Positions 1 to 8,389 are shown, counted from the first letter of the stretch. The stretch is 64,000 nt of DNA from Amycolatopsis rubida (GCF_900115345.1 NZ_FOWC01000005.1:310001-374000); one strand, 5' to 3'. The notes: a model not told the origin generated them from the sequence alone. Translations and numbers: made by a program.

Positions 1-182
1 TGTCCGTCGCCGGACGCGTCACGATCGAAACGGACGGCGGGCACGACCTCGCCCGCAGGCTCGCCGGACGGTACTGGGACCTCAGCACCGCGGAAGGCGA
101 AGCCGGCGCGAAAATCCTCCAAGACCTCCCCCAGGTCCGGGTCGTCATCCACCCGGAGAAGGTGCACCGCTACGCGTTCTGA
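1..182 (+). CDS. C-terminal fragment, PPOX / F420-dependent flavin-fold protein (tentative)
   Basis: Only the last 59 residues are inside the window, read from base 3 to the TGA at 180-182. The fragment has a beta strand (SVAGRVTIE), an aromatic RYWD stretch and a closing VRVVIHPEKVHRYAF. This pattern is common at the end of pyridoxamine-5'-phosphate-oxidase-like, F420-using proteins of actinomycetes, small split-barrel enzymes that reduce or oxidise substrates with a deazaflavin or flavin. The cofactor-binding part is outside the window, so the family is an inference from a short tail. The last 13 bases overlap the end of the convergent membrane-protein gene. Confidence 0.45.
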   Translation, partial: SVAGRVTIETDGGHDLARRLAGRYWDLSTAEGEAGAKILQDLPQVRVVIHPEKVHRYAF

Positions 183-544
183 GCCTGCCGGGCCCGCACC
201 AGCAGCACCAGGCCGCAGATCACGCAGACCGCTTCGGTGATCACGCCCCAGTATTCGTACTGGCTGTTGAACTGGTCGTGCACGCCGTAGAAGCCCACCG
301 TCACCGACAGCAGGTAGGCCAGCAGCGTCACACCGCCGAAACCCAGCGTGAGAAACGCCGGGAGCCAATGCCGCCAGGCGAGCAGGGCGATCGCGATCAC
401 CGCTCCGGCTGCGCCGTTCACCAGGAAGAGCGGCCCGACCACGGGGATGTCCGCGTAGCCGCTGCCCCAGTACAGAGAGAAGTGGATCGCCGCCGAGCCC
501 GCCAGGCCCGCCGCGCCCAGCACTCGCATCCAGGTCGTCACCAT
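170..544 (-). CDS. small four-helix integral membrane protein, unknown function
   Basis: A 124-residue protein with four predicted membrane segments, roughly residues 6-26, 36-58, 64-86 and 98-118, joined by short loops. I recognise no catalytic motif. The ATG at 544 was chosen because AAGGAGA lies eight bases upstream, whereas the open frame beyond it is Arg/Pro-rich and looks non-coding. It is transcribed divergently from the Rieske lipoprotein gene, with about 100 bp between them that must hold both promoters. Short four-helix proteins of this kind are common in actinomycetes and mostly uncharacterised. A link to the Rieske protein is possible from position only. Confidence 0.75.
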   Translation of the reverse strand: MVTTWMRVLGAAGLAGSAAIHFSLYWGSGYADIPVVGPLFLVNGAAGAVIAIALLAWRHWLPAFLTLGFGGVTLLAYLLSVTVGFYGVHDQFNSQYEYWGVITEAVCVICGLVLLVRARQAQNA

Positions 545-645
545 GGGCGTCTCCTTCTGTGCGCAAAGCCGGATACGGACTACACGCACGGGCGACGGCG
601 GCGGTTCACCGGCACCCTGGACGGTCGCGGTTCGTTGCATTGGAC

Positions 646-1059
646 ATGACTGCCGAACTTCACTCCCGCCGCTTCGTTCTCGCCTCCGGAGCGGCCGTCG
701 CGGGGACCGCCGTCGCTCTCGCCGCCTGCGGAGGCGGATCCGAAAAAGCCGCGCCGAAACCGGGCGGGAAGGTGCTCGCATTGGCGGAAGTGCCGGTGGG
801 CCAAGCGAAATCCGCGAAAACCCCGGACGGGCAGGAAGTGCTCGTGGCACAGCCGGCGAAGGGGACGGTCGCCTGTTTCAGCGCTGTCTGCACGCACCAG
901 GGCTGCACGGTGAATCCGCCGGAGAACGGCCAGGCGAGCTGCCCGTGCCACGGTTCGGTGTTCGACGCGCTGACCGGCGAGGTGAAGAAGGGGCCGGCGA
1001 GCCAGCCGCTGTCCAAAGTGGCCGTGAAGATCGAGAACGGCGAGGTAGTCACAGCGTGA
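646..1059 (+). CDS. Rieske [2Fe-2S] lipoprotein
   Basis: A 137-residue exported Rieske protein. The N-terminus has a twin-arginine motif (S-R-R-F-V-L) followed by a hydrophobic stretch and a lipobox ending at Cys28 (LAAC), so it is probably a Tat-exported lipoprotein on the outer face of the membrane. The cluster site is complete: Cys82-Thr-His84 in CTHQGC and Cys99-x-x-His102 in CPCHGS supply the ligands. Cys87 and Cys101 are placed for the usual disulfide. ATG646 was chosen because the Tat signal begins there. It is too short for a cytochrome bc1 Rieske subunit and resembles stand-alone actinobacterial Rieske lipoproteins whose redox partner is unknown. Confidence 0.9.
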   Translation: MTAELHSRRFVLASGAAVAGTAVALAACGGGSEKAAPKPGGKVLALAEVPVGQAKSAKTPDGQEVLVAQPAKGTVACFSAVCTHQGCTVNPPENGQASCPCHGSVFDALTGEVKKGPASQPLSKVAVKIENGEVVTA

Positions 1060-1066
1060 CCGGAAT

Positions 1067-1101
1067 CGCCCTTTGCGGACATTCGCTGTCCACAAAGGGC
1101 G
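1067..1101. terminator. bidirectional hairpin between convergent genes
   Basis: Arms CGCCCTTTG (1067-1075) and CAAAGGGCG (1093-1101) are perfect complements. An inner GGAC/GTCC pair extends the stem past one mismatch. It sits between the ends of the Rieske gene and crr and can serve both strands. There is no clear U-tract, as is usual in this GC range. Confidence 0.6.
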
Positions 1102-1107
1102 TTCGGC

Positions 1108-1563
1108 TCAATCGTTCCAGGTGAACAACTCGTCGCCGGCCGCGACCGTGCGGCCGCCTTCGAGGCCGCCGAGGACGTCGGCGGACGCGTCGAGCCCGAC
1201 GACCGGGACGATCGGCGAGTAGCCCTTGGCGGCGACCGCCTCCGGGTCCCAGCCCACGATCGGCTGGCCCGCCCGCACCTTCTCGCCCTTGACGACGTGC
1301 AGGGTGAACCCCTCGCCCTTTTCCTTGACCGTGTCGATGCCGAGGTGCACGAGCACCCCGCGGCCGTCCTCGGTGGCCACGACGTACGCGTGCGGGTGCA
1401 GCGTCACCACGGTCCCGTCGACCGGCGCGACCGCGTCGGCGCGGCCGCCGGACGGCCGCACCGCGATGCCCGGGCCCACCATCGCCTCGGCGAACACCGG
1501 GTCGGGCACCTCGGCGATCGCGACGACCTCGCCCGCGACCGGGCTCAGGATCGGCAGGCTCAC
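1108..1563 (-). CDS. crr: PTS glucose-type enzyme IIA (GlcNAc PTS)
   Basis: A 151-residue EIIA-Glc domain protein. It accepts phosphate from HPr and passes it to enzyme IIB. The phosphorylation site is His73 in VLVHLGIDTV, and the accessory His58 lies in LHPHAYVV; both match the family pattern. The GTG at 1563 overlaps the upstream nagF stop as GTGA, so the two are translationally coupled. Because nagF, dasR, nagE and ptsH are adjacent, the likely sugar is N-acetylglucosamine. In other bacteria EIIA-Glc also takes part in catabolite control, but nothing here shows that role. The DasR operator in the divergent intergenic region probably controls it. Confidence 0.93.
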   Translation of the reverse strand: MSLPILSPVAGEVVAIAEVPDPVFAEAMVGPGIAVRPSGGRADAVAPVDGTVVTLHPHAYVVATEDGRGVLVHLGIDTVKEKGEGFTLHVVKGEKVRAGQPIVGWDPEAVAAKGYSPIVPVVGLDASADVLGGLEGGRTVAAGDELFTWND

Positions 1564-1796
1564 ATCAAGTCCTCGATGTCGCTGGCGATGGTGTCCGCCT
1601 CCGGGCCGACGATGACCTGGACCGCCGAGCCCATCTTCACGACGCCCATCGCGCCCGCCGACTTCAGCGCGGCTTCGTCCACCAAGGACATGTCCTCGAT
1701 CTCGCACCGCAGCCGCGTGATGCAGCCCTCGATCTCGACCAGATTGTCCGCGCCGCCGAGCGCCGCGAGAATCTTTTCCGGCCTGTCATCCGCCAT
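1560..1796 (-). CDS. nagF: PTS GlcNAc-type enzyme IIB
   Basis: A 78-residue single-domain EIIB of the glucose/GlcNAc family. The phosphocysteine is Cys25 in EGCITRLRC, the family signature. It takes phosphate from the IIA domain encoded just downstream and hands it to sugar bound by the membrane IIC encoded divergently. The ATG at 1796 has a strong GAGGAGG ribosome site. The separate IIB, IIA and IIC proteins resemble the Streptomyces arrangement (nagF with nagE2), where IIB is also stand-alone. It is transcribed away from dasR with about 240 bp of shared regulatory DNA. Confidence 0.92.
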   Translation of the reverse strand: MADDRPEKILAALGGADNLVEIEGCITRLRCEIEDMSLVDEAALKSAGAMGVVKMGSAVQVIVGPEADTIASDIEDLM

Positions 1797-1910
1797 CGCG
1801 GCCTCCTCGTATCCCGTTGGTTTTCCACTCGGAACAGGTGCGCTCCGCCACCATTACTACGCCGTTTGCCACGTTGCCGAGCGAGCCCGGCCACGAACGG
1901 ATAACGGTGG

Positions 1911-1969
1911 TTGACACCTGCTCGCGCTGCGGAGCATCCTGCCCCATCAGATCATTGGTCTAGACCGGA
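1911..1969 (+). promoter_or_regulatory. DasR operator (dre site) with upstream promoter-like hexamer
   Basis: Bases 1954-1969 read ATTGGTCTAGACCGGA, with the GGTCTAGACC core of the DasR-responsive element (ACTGGTCTAGACCACT in Streptomyces). A perfect TTGACA lies at 1911-1916. A weak -10 (CATCCT, 1935-1940) 18 bp further would place the dre site at or just after the dasR start site, a repressor-like position. The site is 71 bp upstream of the dasR ATG and inside the divergent crr-nagF/dasR intergenic region, so it may control both directions. In Streptomyces, glucosamine-6-phosphate releases DasR from such sites. Confidence 0.85.
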
Positions 1970-2040
1970 ACGTACCAATCTTCCGGCCCGGACGCGAGCA
2001 CCGGCCCCGGTGCGCGAGAGGCGAGGGAGGGGACACCGAG

Positions 2041-2838
2041 ATGAGTGCGGCCGCGCACATTCCGCCGTCCGACCCCGCCGACCGCGTGGTCAACGGGCCG
2101 ACCCCGAAGCACGCCCAGCTGCGGGAGATCCTGCGCCGGCTGGTGGAGCGCGAGCTCCCGCCTGGCTCGCCGATCCCGTCCGAGCGAGAGCTCGCGCAGC
2201 ACTACGGCGTTTCGAGGCTCACCGTCCGCTCGGCGATCGGGAAGCTCGTCGAGGAAGGACTGCTGGCCCGGGTCAGGGGCAAGGGCACCTTCACCGCCGC
2301 CCGGCGGATGGAACTGCAGGTGTACCTGATGTCGTTCACCGACGACATGCGCCGGCGCGGGCTCACCCCGACCACCGAAGTGATCTCGACCTCGACCGAG
2401 GTCCCGCCGGTGACCTCGGCGCACGCGCTCGGCCTGTCCGAGGGCGTGCCCGCGCACCGGCTCGTGCGGCTGCGGCGCGCCGACGGCGTTCCGCTGGCCG
2501 TGGAACGCGGCTGGTACCACGCGGGCCGGACCCCCGGCCTGCTCGACCTCGACCTGACCCGTTCGCTGTACGCCCAGCTGGCCGACGCTTTCTCGCTCCG
2601 GCCGGACCAGGCGTACCAGACGGTGTGGGCCGAATCCGCGGACCGCGAAACGGCGCGCTTGCTCGGCATGCGCACCGGCAGTCCGCTCCTGGTGTTCCGC
2701 CGGGTTTCCAGCTCCGGCGGCGAACCGGTCGAGGACATGACGTCCTGGTACCGGGGCGACCACTACCAGGTGACCATGCAGCTGGACCGGAACACCCCGG
2801 GTTCCGGCGACCAACCCCACAATGGAGGTATCCGATGA
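2041..2838 (+). CDS. dasR: GntR/HutC-family regulator, DasR orthologue
   Basis: A 265-residue regulator: winged helix at about residues 20-90 with the GntR signature (PSERELAQHYGVSRLTVRSAI), then a UTRA effector domain at about 110-250. DasR of Streptomyces represses GlcNAc uptake, chitin use and secondary metabolism and is released by amino-sugar phosphates. The assignment rests on the domain type, the dre operator just upstream and the GlcNAc PTS genes on both sides. ATG2041 follows a GGAGG-like site. The stop overlaps the nagE start as ATGA, so regulator and permease are co-translated, which implies autoregulation. Confidence 0.88.
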   Translation: MSAAAHIPPSDPADRVVNGPTPKHAQLREILRRLVERELPPGSPIPSERELAQHYGVSRLTVRSAIGKLVEEGLLARVRGKGTFTAARRMELQVYLMSFTDDMRRRGLTPTTEVISTSTEVPPVTSAHALGLSEGVPAHRLVRLRRADGVPLAVERGWYHAGRTPGLLDLDLTRSLYAQLADAFSLRPDQAYQTVWAESADRETARLLGMRTGSPLLVFRRVSSSGGEPVEDMTSWYRGDHYQVTMQLDRNTPGSGDQPHNGGIR

Positions 2839-4073
2839 GCGCCACCACCGCGGCTGGGGCCAGCGGGAAGAAGAAGGGCGGCGGCCTCGCGGGGCTGCAG
2901 CGCTTCGGCCGCAGCCTCATGCTGCCGATCGCGACCCTGCCCGCGGCCGGTCTGCTGAACCGGCTCGGCCAGGCCGACGTCCTCGGCAAGGACGGCCTCA
3001 ACTGGGGCAAAGCCGCCGACGTGATCGGCGCGGCGGGCGGCAGCATCTTCAACTGGCTGCCGCTGATCTTCGCGATCGGCATCGCGGTCGGGTTCGCCCG
3101 CAAGGGCGACGGCTCGACCGCCGTCGCCGCGGTCATCGGCTGGGTCGTGTTCAACAACGTGATCCAGGTGATCGCCCCGATCAGCAGCCAGCAAGGCTAC
3201 AAGCCGGCCTGGGAGAGCGCGCCCATCCACTGGCCCTACAGCGTGCTGACCGGCATCGTGTCCGGCATCGTGGCGGCGCTGCTGTGGCAGCGCTACCACC
3301 GGATCAAGCTGCCGTCCTGGCTGGCCTTCTTCGGCGGCCGCCGGTTCGTGCCGATCATCACCGCGCTCGCGATGCTCGTGCTCGGCGTCCTCTTCGGACT
3401 CGTCTTCAAGTACGTGGACGAGGCGATCACCTCGGCGGGCAAGGCCGTCATGGGTTCGCCGGTCCTCGGCGGCGGCGTCTACGGCCTGCTCAACCGCCTG
3501 CTGATCCCGGTCGGCCTGCACCAGCTGCTGAACGTGCCGGTGTGGTTCATCTTCGGCGGCGGCGACCTGAACAACTTCTTCGGCCACGTCCAGGGCTCCG
3601 GCGCGTTCATGACCGGGTTCTTCCCGATCATGATGTTCGCCCTCCCGGCCGCGGCGTTCGCGATCGTGCACACCGCCCGTCCCGGCCAGCGCAAGCTCGT
3701 CGGCAGCATCATGATCTCGGCCGCGCTCACCGCCTTCGTCACCGGCGTCACCGAGCCGATCGAGTTCGCGTTCATGTTCGTCGCGTGGCCGCTGTACATC
3801 TTCCACGCGATCATGACCGGCATCTCGCTCGCGGTCTGCAACGCGCTGGGCATCCACCTCGGCTTCTCGTTCTCCGGCGGCGCGATCGACTTCGCGCTGA
3901 ACTCGTCGCTGGACACCGCGCACAAGGCGTGGCTGCTGATCCCGATCGGGCTCGTCCTGGCCGTGATCTACTACGTGGTGTTCCGCTTCGTGATCACCAA
4001 GTTCAACCTGCGCACGCCGGGCCGCGAGGACGACTCGATCGAGGGCGACCTCGAGCGCACGGCCGCGAAGTAA
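2835..4073 (+). CDS. nagE: PTS N-acetylglucosamine-type enzyme IIC
   Basis: A 412-residue EIIC permease of the glucose superfamily with about ten membrane segments. The conserved sugar-site loop TGVTEPIEF is at about residues 303-311 (Glu307 in the ITEP-type motif), and GGRRFVPI is also typical. It has no fused IIB or IIA domain, matching the separate nagF and crr genes. It imports and phosphorylates sugar in one step. The GlcNAc assignment rests on similarity to Streptomyces NagE2 and on control by DasR; glucose cannot be excluded from sequence alone. GGAGGT precedes the ATG, which overlaps the dasR stop by four bases. Confidence 0.9.
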   Translation: MSATTAAGASGKKKGGGLAGLQRFGRSLMLPIATLPAAGLLNRLGQADVLGKDGLNWGKAADVIGAAGGSIFNWLPLIFAIGIAVGFARKGDGSTAVAAVIGWVVFNNVIQVIAPISSQQGYKPAWESAPIHWPYSVLTGIVSGIVAALLWQRYHRIKLPSWLAFFGGRRFVPIITALAMLVLGVLFGLVFKYVDEAITSAGKAVMGSPVLGGGVYGLLNRLLIPVGLHQLLNVPVWFIFGGGDLNNFFGHVQGSGAFMTGFFPIMMFALPAAAFAIVHTARPGQRKLVGSIMISAALTAFVTGVTEPIEFAFMFVAWPLYIFHAIMTGISLAVCNALGIHLGFSFSGGAIDFALNSSLDTAHKAWLLIPIGLVLAVIYYVVFRFVITKFNLRTPGREDDSIEGDLERTAAK

Positions 4074-4102
4074 CACCCGAGAAAACGCGAGAGAGGGAGA
4101 CC

Positions 4103-4372
4103 ATGCCGGAGAAACGCGTCACCGTGGCCAGCAAGGTGGGGCTGCACGCCCGCCCGGCCGCTCTGGTCGCCAAGGCGGCCGCGGCCCAGCCCGTGGCTGT
4201 GCAGATCGCCAAGGACGGCGGCGAACCGGTGGCCGCCGGCAGTGTCCTCAACCTGATGACCCTCGCCGCCGCGTACGGCGACGAGGTCGTCATCAGCGCC
4301 GAAGGCGACGGTGCCGAGGCGGCGGTCGAGGCCGTCGCCGAGCTGGTCGCCACCGATCTCGACGCTCAGTAG
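4103..4372 (+). CDS. ptsH: HPr phosphocarrier protein
   Basis: An 89-residue HPr. The phosphohistidine is His15 in GLHARPAA, and Ser47 is at the usual regulatory serine position. HPr takes phosphate from enzyme I and passes it to EIIA. It lies 29 bp downstream of nagE with its own GAGGGAGA ribosome site and is probably co-transcribed. Enzyme I is not in the window and must be encoded elsewhere. A strong hairpin follows the gene and closes the dasR-nagE-ptsH unit. Confidence 0.95.
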   Translation: MPEKRVTVASKVGLHARPAALVAKAAAAQPVAVQIAKDGGEPVAAGSVLNLMTLAAAYGDEVVISAEGDGAEAAVEAVAELVATDLDAQ

Positions 4373-4395
4373 CGATACCGCTCCACGGGGAAACA

Positions 4396-4440
4396 CGAAC
4401 CGTGCGGGGTTCCGGGACTTCCGGGGCCCCGCACGGTTCG
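4396..4440 (+). terminator. terminator hairpin after ptsH
   Basis: Perfect 14-bp arms CGAACCGTGCGGGG (4396-4409) and CCCCGCACGGTTCG (4427-4440) with a 17-base loop, starting 24 bp after the ptsH stop. The position fits termination of dasR-nagE-ptsH. Confidence 0.8.
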
Positions 4441-4495
4441 TCGCGTCAGGGCACTGCGGAACAGCCCGCGGGCGGGCCCTATTACGCTGGCGGGC

Positions 4496-5311
4496 ATGGA
4501 GAGTCTGCGCCTGATCGACGAATGGCCAGTGGACAACGCCGCGGCCGGGGCGGTCTCCGCTTCCGGCGAGGTGCGCGGACGTCACGGCGACCCGGCCCGC
4601 CCGTTCCGGCTCGCGTCGGTCACCAAACTGCTCACCGCCTACTCCGCGCACATCGCGATCGAAGAGGGCGTCGTCGAACTGGACACGCCCGCCGGGCCGG
4701 AAGGCTCCACCGTCGCGCATCTGCTCGCGCACACCTCCGGACTCGCCTTCGACGCGCACAAGGCGATGGCCGAGCCGGGCACGCGCAGGCTGTACTCCAA
4801 CGCCGGGTTCGAGGAACTCGCCGACGCGCTGGCCGAGCACTCCGGCATCGCGTTCGCCGAGTACCAGCGGGAAGCGCTTTTCGAACCGCTGGGCATGACG
4901 GCGACCCGGCTGGAGGGCTCCCCCGCCGCGGGCGCGGTGTCCACATTGGACGACCTGCTCCGGTTCGCCGCGGAACTGCAGGCGCCCAAGCTGCTCGCGC
5001 CGGAAACCCTGAACGCGGCCACGGAAATCGCGTTCCCCGGCCTGAACGGCGTACTGCCCGGCTTCGGGCATCAGAAGCCGAACGACTGGGGCCTCGGCTT
5101 CGAACTGCGCGACCACAAGAGCCCGCATTGGACGGGCGCGAACAGCTCGCCGCGCACGTTCGGCCACTTCGGGCAGTCCGGCACTTTCCTGTGGGTGGAC
5201 CCGGAAGCGGGGCTCGCCTGCGTCGCGCTCGCCGACCGTTCGTTCGGGCCGTGGGCGGCGCAAGTGTGGCCGCCGTTCACCGACGCCGTGCTGGCGGAAC
5301 TCTCCGCGTGA
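4496..5311 (+). CDS. serine hydrolase, class C beta-lactamase fold
   Basis: A 271-residue cytosolic member of the beta-lactamase/DD-peptidase-like family. The catalytic set is visible: Ser41-Val-Thr-Lys44 (SxxK), Tyr100-Ser-Asn102 (YxN) and a late HFGQSG as the third box. No signal peptide is present, so it is more likely an esterase or amidase on a small substrate than a wall enzyme; the substrate cannot be told. It is shorter than AmpC-type enzymes (about 360 residues). The stop overlaps the GTG of the next hydrolase gene (GTGA), so both are made from one message. Confidence 0.85.
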   Translation: MESLRLIDEWPVDNAAAGAVSASGEVRGRHGDPARPFRLASVTKLLTAYSAHIAIEEGVVELDTPAGPEGSTVAHLLAHTSGLAFDAHKAMAEPGTRRLYSNAGFEELADALAEHSGIAFAEYQREALFEPLGMTATRLEGSPAAGAVSTLDDLLRFAAELQAPKLLAPETLNAATEIAFPGLNGVLPGFGHQKPNDWGLGFELRDHKSPHWTGANSSPRTFGHFGQSGTFLWVDPEAGLACVALADRSFGPWAAQVWPPFTDAVLAELSA

Positions 5312-6804
5312 AAATCTGGTTGGCGCTGGCCGCGTTGCTGCTCGTCGCGAGTTGTTCCGCACCGGCTGCGCAAACCCCGGCGCCGCAAGCATCGCCAGCG
5401 CCGGTCGCGCCGCTTCCGTTGGGCACCAACGGTGCCACGGCGCCCAAGCTCGACTGGAAACCGTGCCACGGCGGTTTCCAATGCGCGAGCGCACCGGTTC
5501 CGCTGAGCTACCGCGAACCCGGCGGCGCGAAGCTGAATCTCTCGGTGATCCGCATGCCGGCCACCGATCCCGCGCACCGCGTCGGGTCGCTGGTGATCAA
5601 TTTCGGCGGGCCGGGCACCGACGGCGTCGGCGAGCTGATGCGGTTCGGCTCGCGGTATCCGGACGAGCTGCGGGCCAAGTTCGACCTGGTGAGCTTCGAT
5701 CCGCGCGGAATCGGCGGCAGTGCCCCGGTGCAGTGCCCGGGAACGCCGCCCGCCGCCGGTTCGCCGTTGCGGGACAGAGCCGCGTTCTGGACCGCCAGCG
5801 CGGCCGTCGGCAAGGCATGCGCGGCCGGCAGCGGTGCCGAGTTGCCGCATCTGTCGACCGCGAATGTCGCGCGGGACATGGATTTGCTCCGGCAGGCACT
5901 GGGCGAAAAGCAACTGAACTTCTATGGCTATTCCTACGGCACGTATCTCGGCGGCACCTACGCGAACCTGTTCCCCGGCAAGCTGCGCGCGATGGTCCTC
6001 GACGGAACGCTCGACCTCGTAGCGAACTCCACCGGACAGCCGGGTCAGCAGCACAAACCGGTGGACGTGCGCGCCGACGTCGCGACTGCCCAGCAGCAAG
6101 AACTCGAAGCCTTCTTCGCTGCCTGCGACGCGGCCGGGCCGGGTAAATGCGCATTCGCCGGCGGTGACCTGAAACAGAAATTCGCCGCGGTGTTCGCCCG
6201 GCTGACGCACGGCCCGGTCGGCGGCATGACGGTGGCGTCGCTGATGGAAACGATCGATCGGGCGCTGTATCAATCGTCCCGGTGGCCGCGGCTGGCGAAG
6301 ACGCTCGCCGGACTCGTGCCGCCGTCGCCGGTGTCCCCCGTGCCGGTGCTGGATCCGCGAGTGCCGACGCATTCGCCCGGATTCCTGGCGGTGCAGTGCC
6401 TGGACAGCGAACTCCCGCGGGACCCCGCCGCATACGCCGGACTCGCTGCCGCGGAGGCGAACCGGCAGCCGTATTTCGGGATCGCGCCAGTGTTTTCCAT
6501 GGCGCAGTGCGTCGGCTGGCCCGCGCGGGACGCGGACCGGTATCTCGGTCCGTGGAACCGGCCCCGGCCGCATCCGATCCTGATCCTGGCCAACCGGAAC
6601 GACCCGGTCACCCCGCTCGCCAACGCCCAGGCCACCGCGCGGGAACTCGGAGACGGCCACGTGGTCGTGGTGGACGGCGCCGGACACACGACGCTCGACG
6701 TGCCCAGTACGGCCGCTGCCGCGGCGATGGCACGCTATTTCGTGCAGCTGACCGTGCCTCCGGACGGGACGGTTTACCCGCCGGAGGTCCGGCCGTTCCC
6801 CTAG
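5308..6804 (+). CDS. exported TAP-type alpha/beta hydrolase lipoprotein (S33)
   Basis: A 498-residue lipoprotein of the tripeptidyl-aminopeptidase-like alpha/beta hydrolase family. The signal is short and ends in a VASC lipobox. The core has the oxyanion loop NFGGPGTDG, nucleophile Ser209 in GYSYGTYL, Asp432 in NRNDPVTP and His460 in GAGHTT, followed by the C-terminal TAP-like region. These enzymes trim peptides or hydrolyse esters outside the cell; the substrate is unknown. The GTG start is coupled to the upstream serine hydrolase. The stop overlaps the stop of the convergent dehydrogenase inside the palindrome CTAG (6801-6804). Confidence 0.9.
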   Translation: MKIWLALAALLLVASCSAPAAQTPAPQASPAPVAPLPLGTNGATAPKLDWKPCHGGFQCASAPVPLSYREPGGAKLNLSVIRMPATDPAHRVGSLVINFGGPGTDGVGELMRFGSRYPDELRAKFDLVSFDPRGIGGSAPVQCPGTPPAAGSPLRDRAAFWTASAAVGKACAAGSGAELPHLSTANVARDMDLLRQALGEKQLNFYGYSYGTYLGGTYANLFPGKLRAMVLDGTLDLVANSTGQPGQQHKPVDVRADVATAQQQELEAFFAACDAAGPGKCAFAGGDLKQKFAAVFARLTHGPVGGMTVASLMETIDRALYQSSRWPRLAKTLAGLVPPSPVSPVPVLDPRVPTHSPGFLAVQCLDSELPRDPAAYAGLAAAEANRQPYFGIAPVFSMAQCVGWPARDADRYLGPWNRPRPHPILILANRNDPVTPLANAQATARELGDGHVVVVDGAGHTTLDVPSTAAAAAMARYFVQLTVPPDGTVYPPEVRPFP

Positions 6805-7745
6805 CCGTTCAGCACGTTGATCGGCTCGCCCGCTTGGAACGCGGCAATGTCCTCGACCGCGCCGCCGTAGAAAATCTCGTACGTTTCCCGGCTCACGTAA
6901 CCGATGTGCGGCGTCAGGATCGCGTTGTCCAGCGTCCGCAGCGGATGCTGCGCGGGCAGCGGCTCCACGTCGTAGACGTCCAGTGCGGCCGCCGCGATCT
7001 TCTTGCCGCGCAACGCCTCCACCAGTGCCGATTCGTCGACAATCGGCCCGCGCGAAGTGTTCACCAGGAGCGCACTCGGCTTCATCGCGGCGAATTCGGC
7101 CGCACCGACCAATCCGCGAGTGCGCCCGGACAGGACCAAGTGGACCGACAGCACATCGGAGCGCGCGAACAAGTCCTCTTTGGACACTGCCGTGACGCCG
7201 TGCTCGGCCGCCCGCTCCGGAGTGAGATGCTGGCTCCACGCAATCGGTTTCATCCCGAACGCCTGGCCGATCCGGGCGACCTCGGCCCCCAGCCTGCCGA
7301 GCCCGAGCAGGCCGAGCGTCTTGTCCCGCAACGCCATCCCGAGACCGACCTGCCAGCCGCCCTCGCGCATCGAACGGAACTCCAGCGGCAGATTGCGCGC
7401 ACCGGCCAGGATGAGCGCCCACGCGTGTTCGACCGTCGGCGCGGCGAGAGCGCCGGTCGCGGACACCACCACGCCGCGGCGCTTCGCCGCCTCCAGATCG
7501 ATCGCCGCGTTCCGCCGGCCGGTGCTGACCAGCAGTTTCAACTCCGGCAGCCGGTCGAACACCGCGGCCGGGAACGGCGTGCGCTCGCGCATCGCGACCA
7601 CGACGTCGAACCCGGCCAGCCGCGTCACGACCTCGTCCGGCCCGGCGAACGGCTCGCCGAACACCTCGATCTCCGCTCCGAGCGAGCCCCAGTCCGCGCA
7701 CTGGAGGGCCACGTTCTGGTAGTCGTCGAGGATCGCGATCTTCAT
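6801..7745 (-). CDS. D-2-hydroxyacid dehydrogenase family protein
   Basis: A 314-residue NAD-dependent dehydrogenase of the D-isomer-specific 2-hydroxyacid class. The Rossmann motif GLGRLGAEVA is mid-protein. The catalytic Arg is in STGRRNAA/NTSRGP context, the Glu in DVYDVEPLP and the His in LTPHIGY. Enzymes of this class interconvert 2-oxoacids and D-2-hydroxyacids; the sequence does not say which one. ATG7745 gives the normal family length. It stands alone between a convergent hydrolase and an upstream GrpB gene, so it is probably its own transcription unit. Confidence 0.88.
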   Translation of the reverse strand: MKIAILDDYQNVALQCADWGSLGAEIEVFGEPFAGPDEVVTRLAGFDVVVAMRERTPFPAAVFDRLPELKLLVSTGRRNAAIDLEAAKRRGVVVSATGALAAPTVEHAWALILAGARNLPLEFRSMREGGWQVGLGMALRDKTLGLLGLGRLGAEVARIGQAFGMKPIAWSQHLTPERAAEHGVTAVSKEDLFARSDVLSVHLVLSGRTRGLVGAAEFAAMKPSALLVNTSRGPIVDESALVEALRGKKIAAAALDVYDVEPLPAQHPLRTLDNAILTPHIGYVSRETYEIFYGGAVEDIAAFQAGEPINVLNG

Positions 7746-7822
7746 GCCGCCCACCGTACTCTGCCGATCGTTGCCGATCCGGCCACAGCCACGGCCTAAC
7801 GACTTCGCAGCAATGGTGCGGT

Positions 7823-8389
7823 TCAGGCGTTGCGCGCCCGCTCGATGATCTCGTCGATCACCTCGTTCTTCGCGTCGGCATAGTTCTGCACGTACTCCCA
7901 GACCTGCGCGGCGAGTTCGCGTTTCTTCGCCAGGTACAGCGCCAGTTCCTCCGGATGGCCGCGCAGCCGGTCGCGGAACAGCCGGTAGCGCTCGGTCTGG
8001 CCGTTGCCGGGCGAATGGACGTGCAGGTTGATGTTCGTGTCCGGGCCCTTGAACAGGCGGTGTTTCTCCCAGTCCGGCTCGCGGATCACCAGCCGGTAGC
8101 CCGCCGCTTCGAGGGCGGGGACGTACGCGTCTTCGTCGTCCGAATCGGGTACTTCGAGCAGAATGTCGACGATCGGTTTGGCGGCGAGCCCGGGCACCGA
8201 AGTGGACCCGACGTGTTCGAGCACCAGCACGCGGTCCCCGAGCGCGGCGCGAATCCGCGCCGCCTCGCGTTCGTAGAGCCGCGGCCACTCCGGGTCGTAC
8301 TCGGCGAGGGTGATGGTGGTGCTGTGTTTCGGTGCCTCGCCGACCCACGCCGCTTGGATTTCACTCTCGCTGAACTGTTGCCTGGTCAC
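7823..8389 (-). CDS. GrpB family (UPF0157) nucleotidyltransferase-fold protein
   Basis: A 188-residue GrpB-domain protein. The recognisable core is EYDPEWPRLYEREAARIRAA, then the nucleotidyltransferase-like EHVGSTSVPGLAAKPIVDI with its GS and KPxxDI elements. The conserved RDRLR and YLAKKRELA stretches follow. Some members are annotated as fused to dephospho-CoA kinase, but stand-alone ones have no established activity. The GTG at 8389 was preferred over the longer frame because GAGGGA sits seven bases upstream and the family usually has a short leader here. Confidence 0.85.
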   Translation of the reverse strand: MTRQQFSESEIQAAWVGEAPKHSTTITLAEYDPEWPRLYEREAARIRAALGDRVLVLEHVGSTSVPGLAAKPIVDILLEVPDSDDEDAYVPALEAAGYRLVIREPDWEKHRLFKGPDTNINLHVHSPGNGQTERYRLFRDRLRGHPEELALYLAKKRELAAQVWEYVQNYADAKNEVIDEIIERARNA

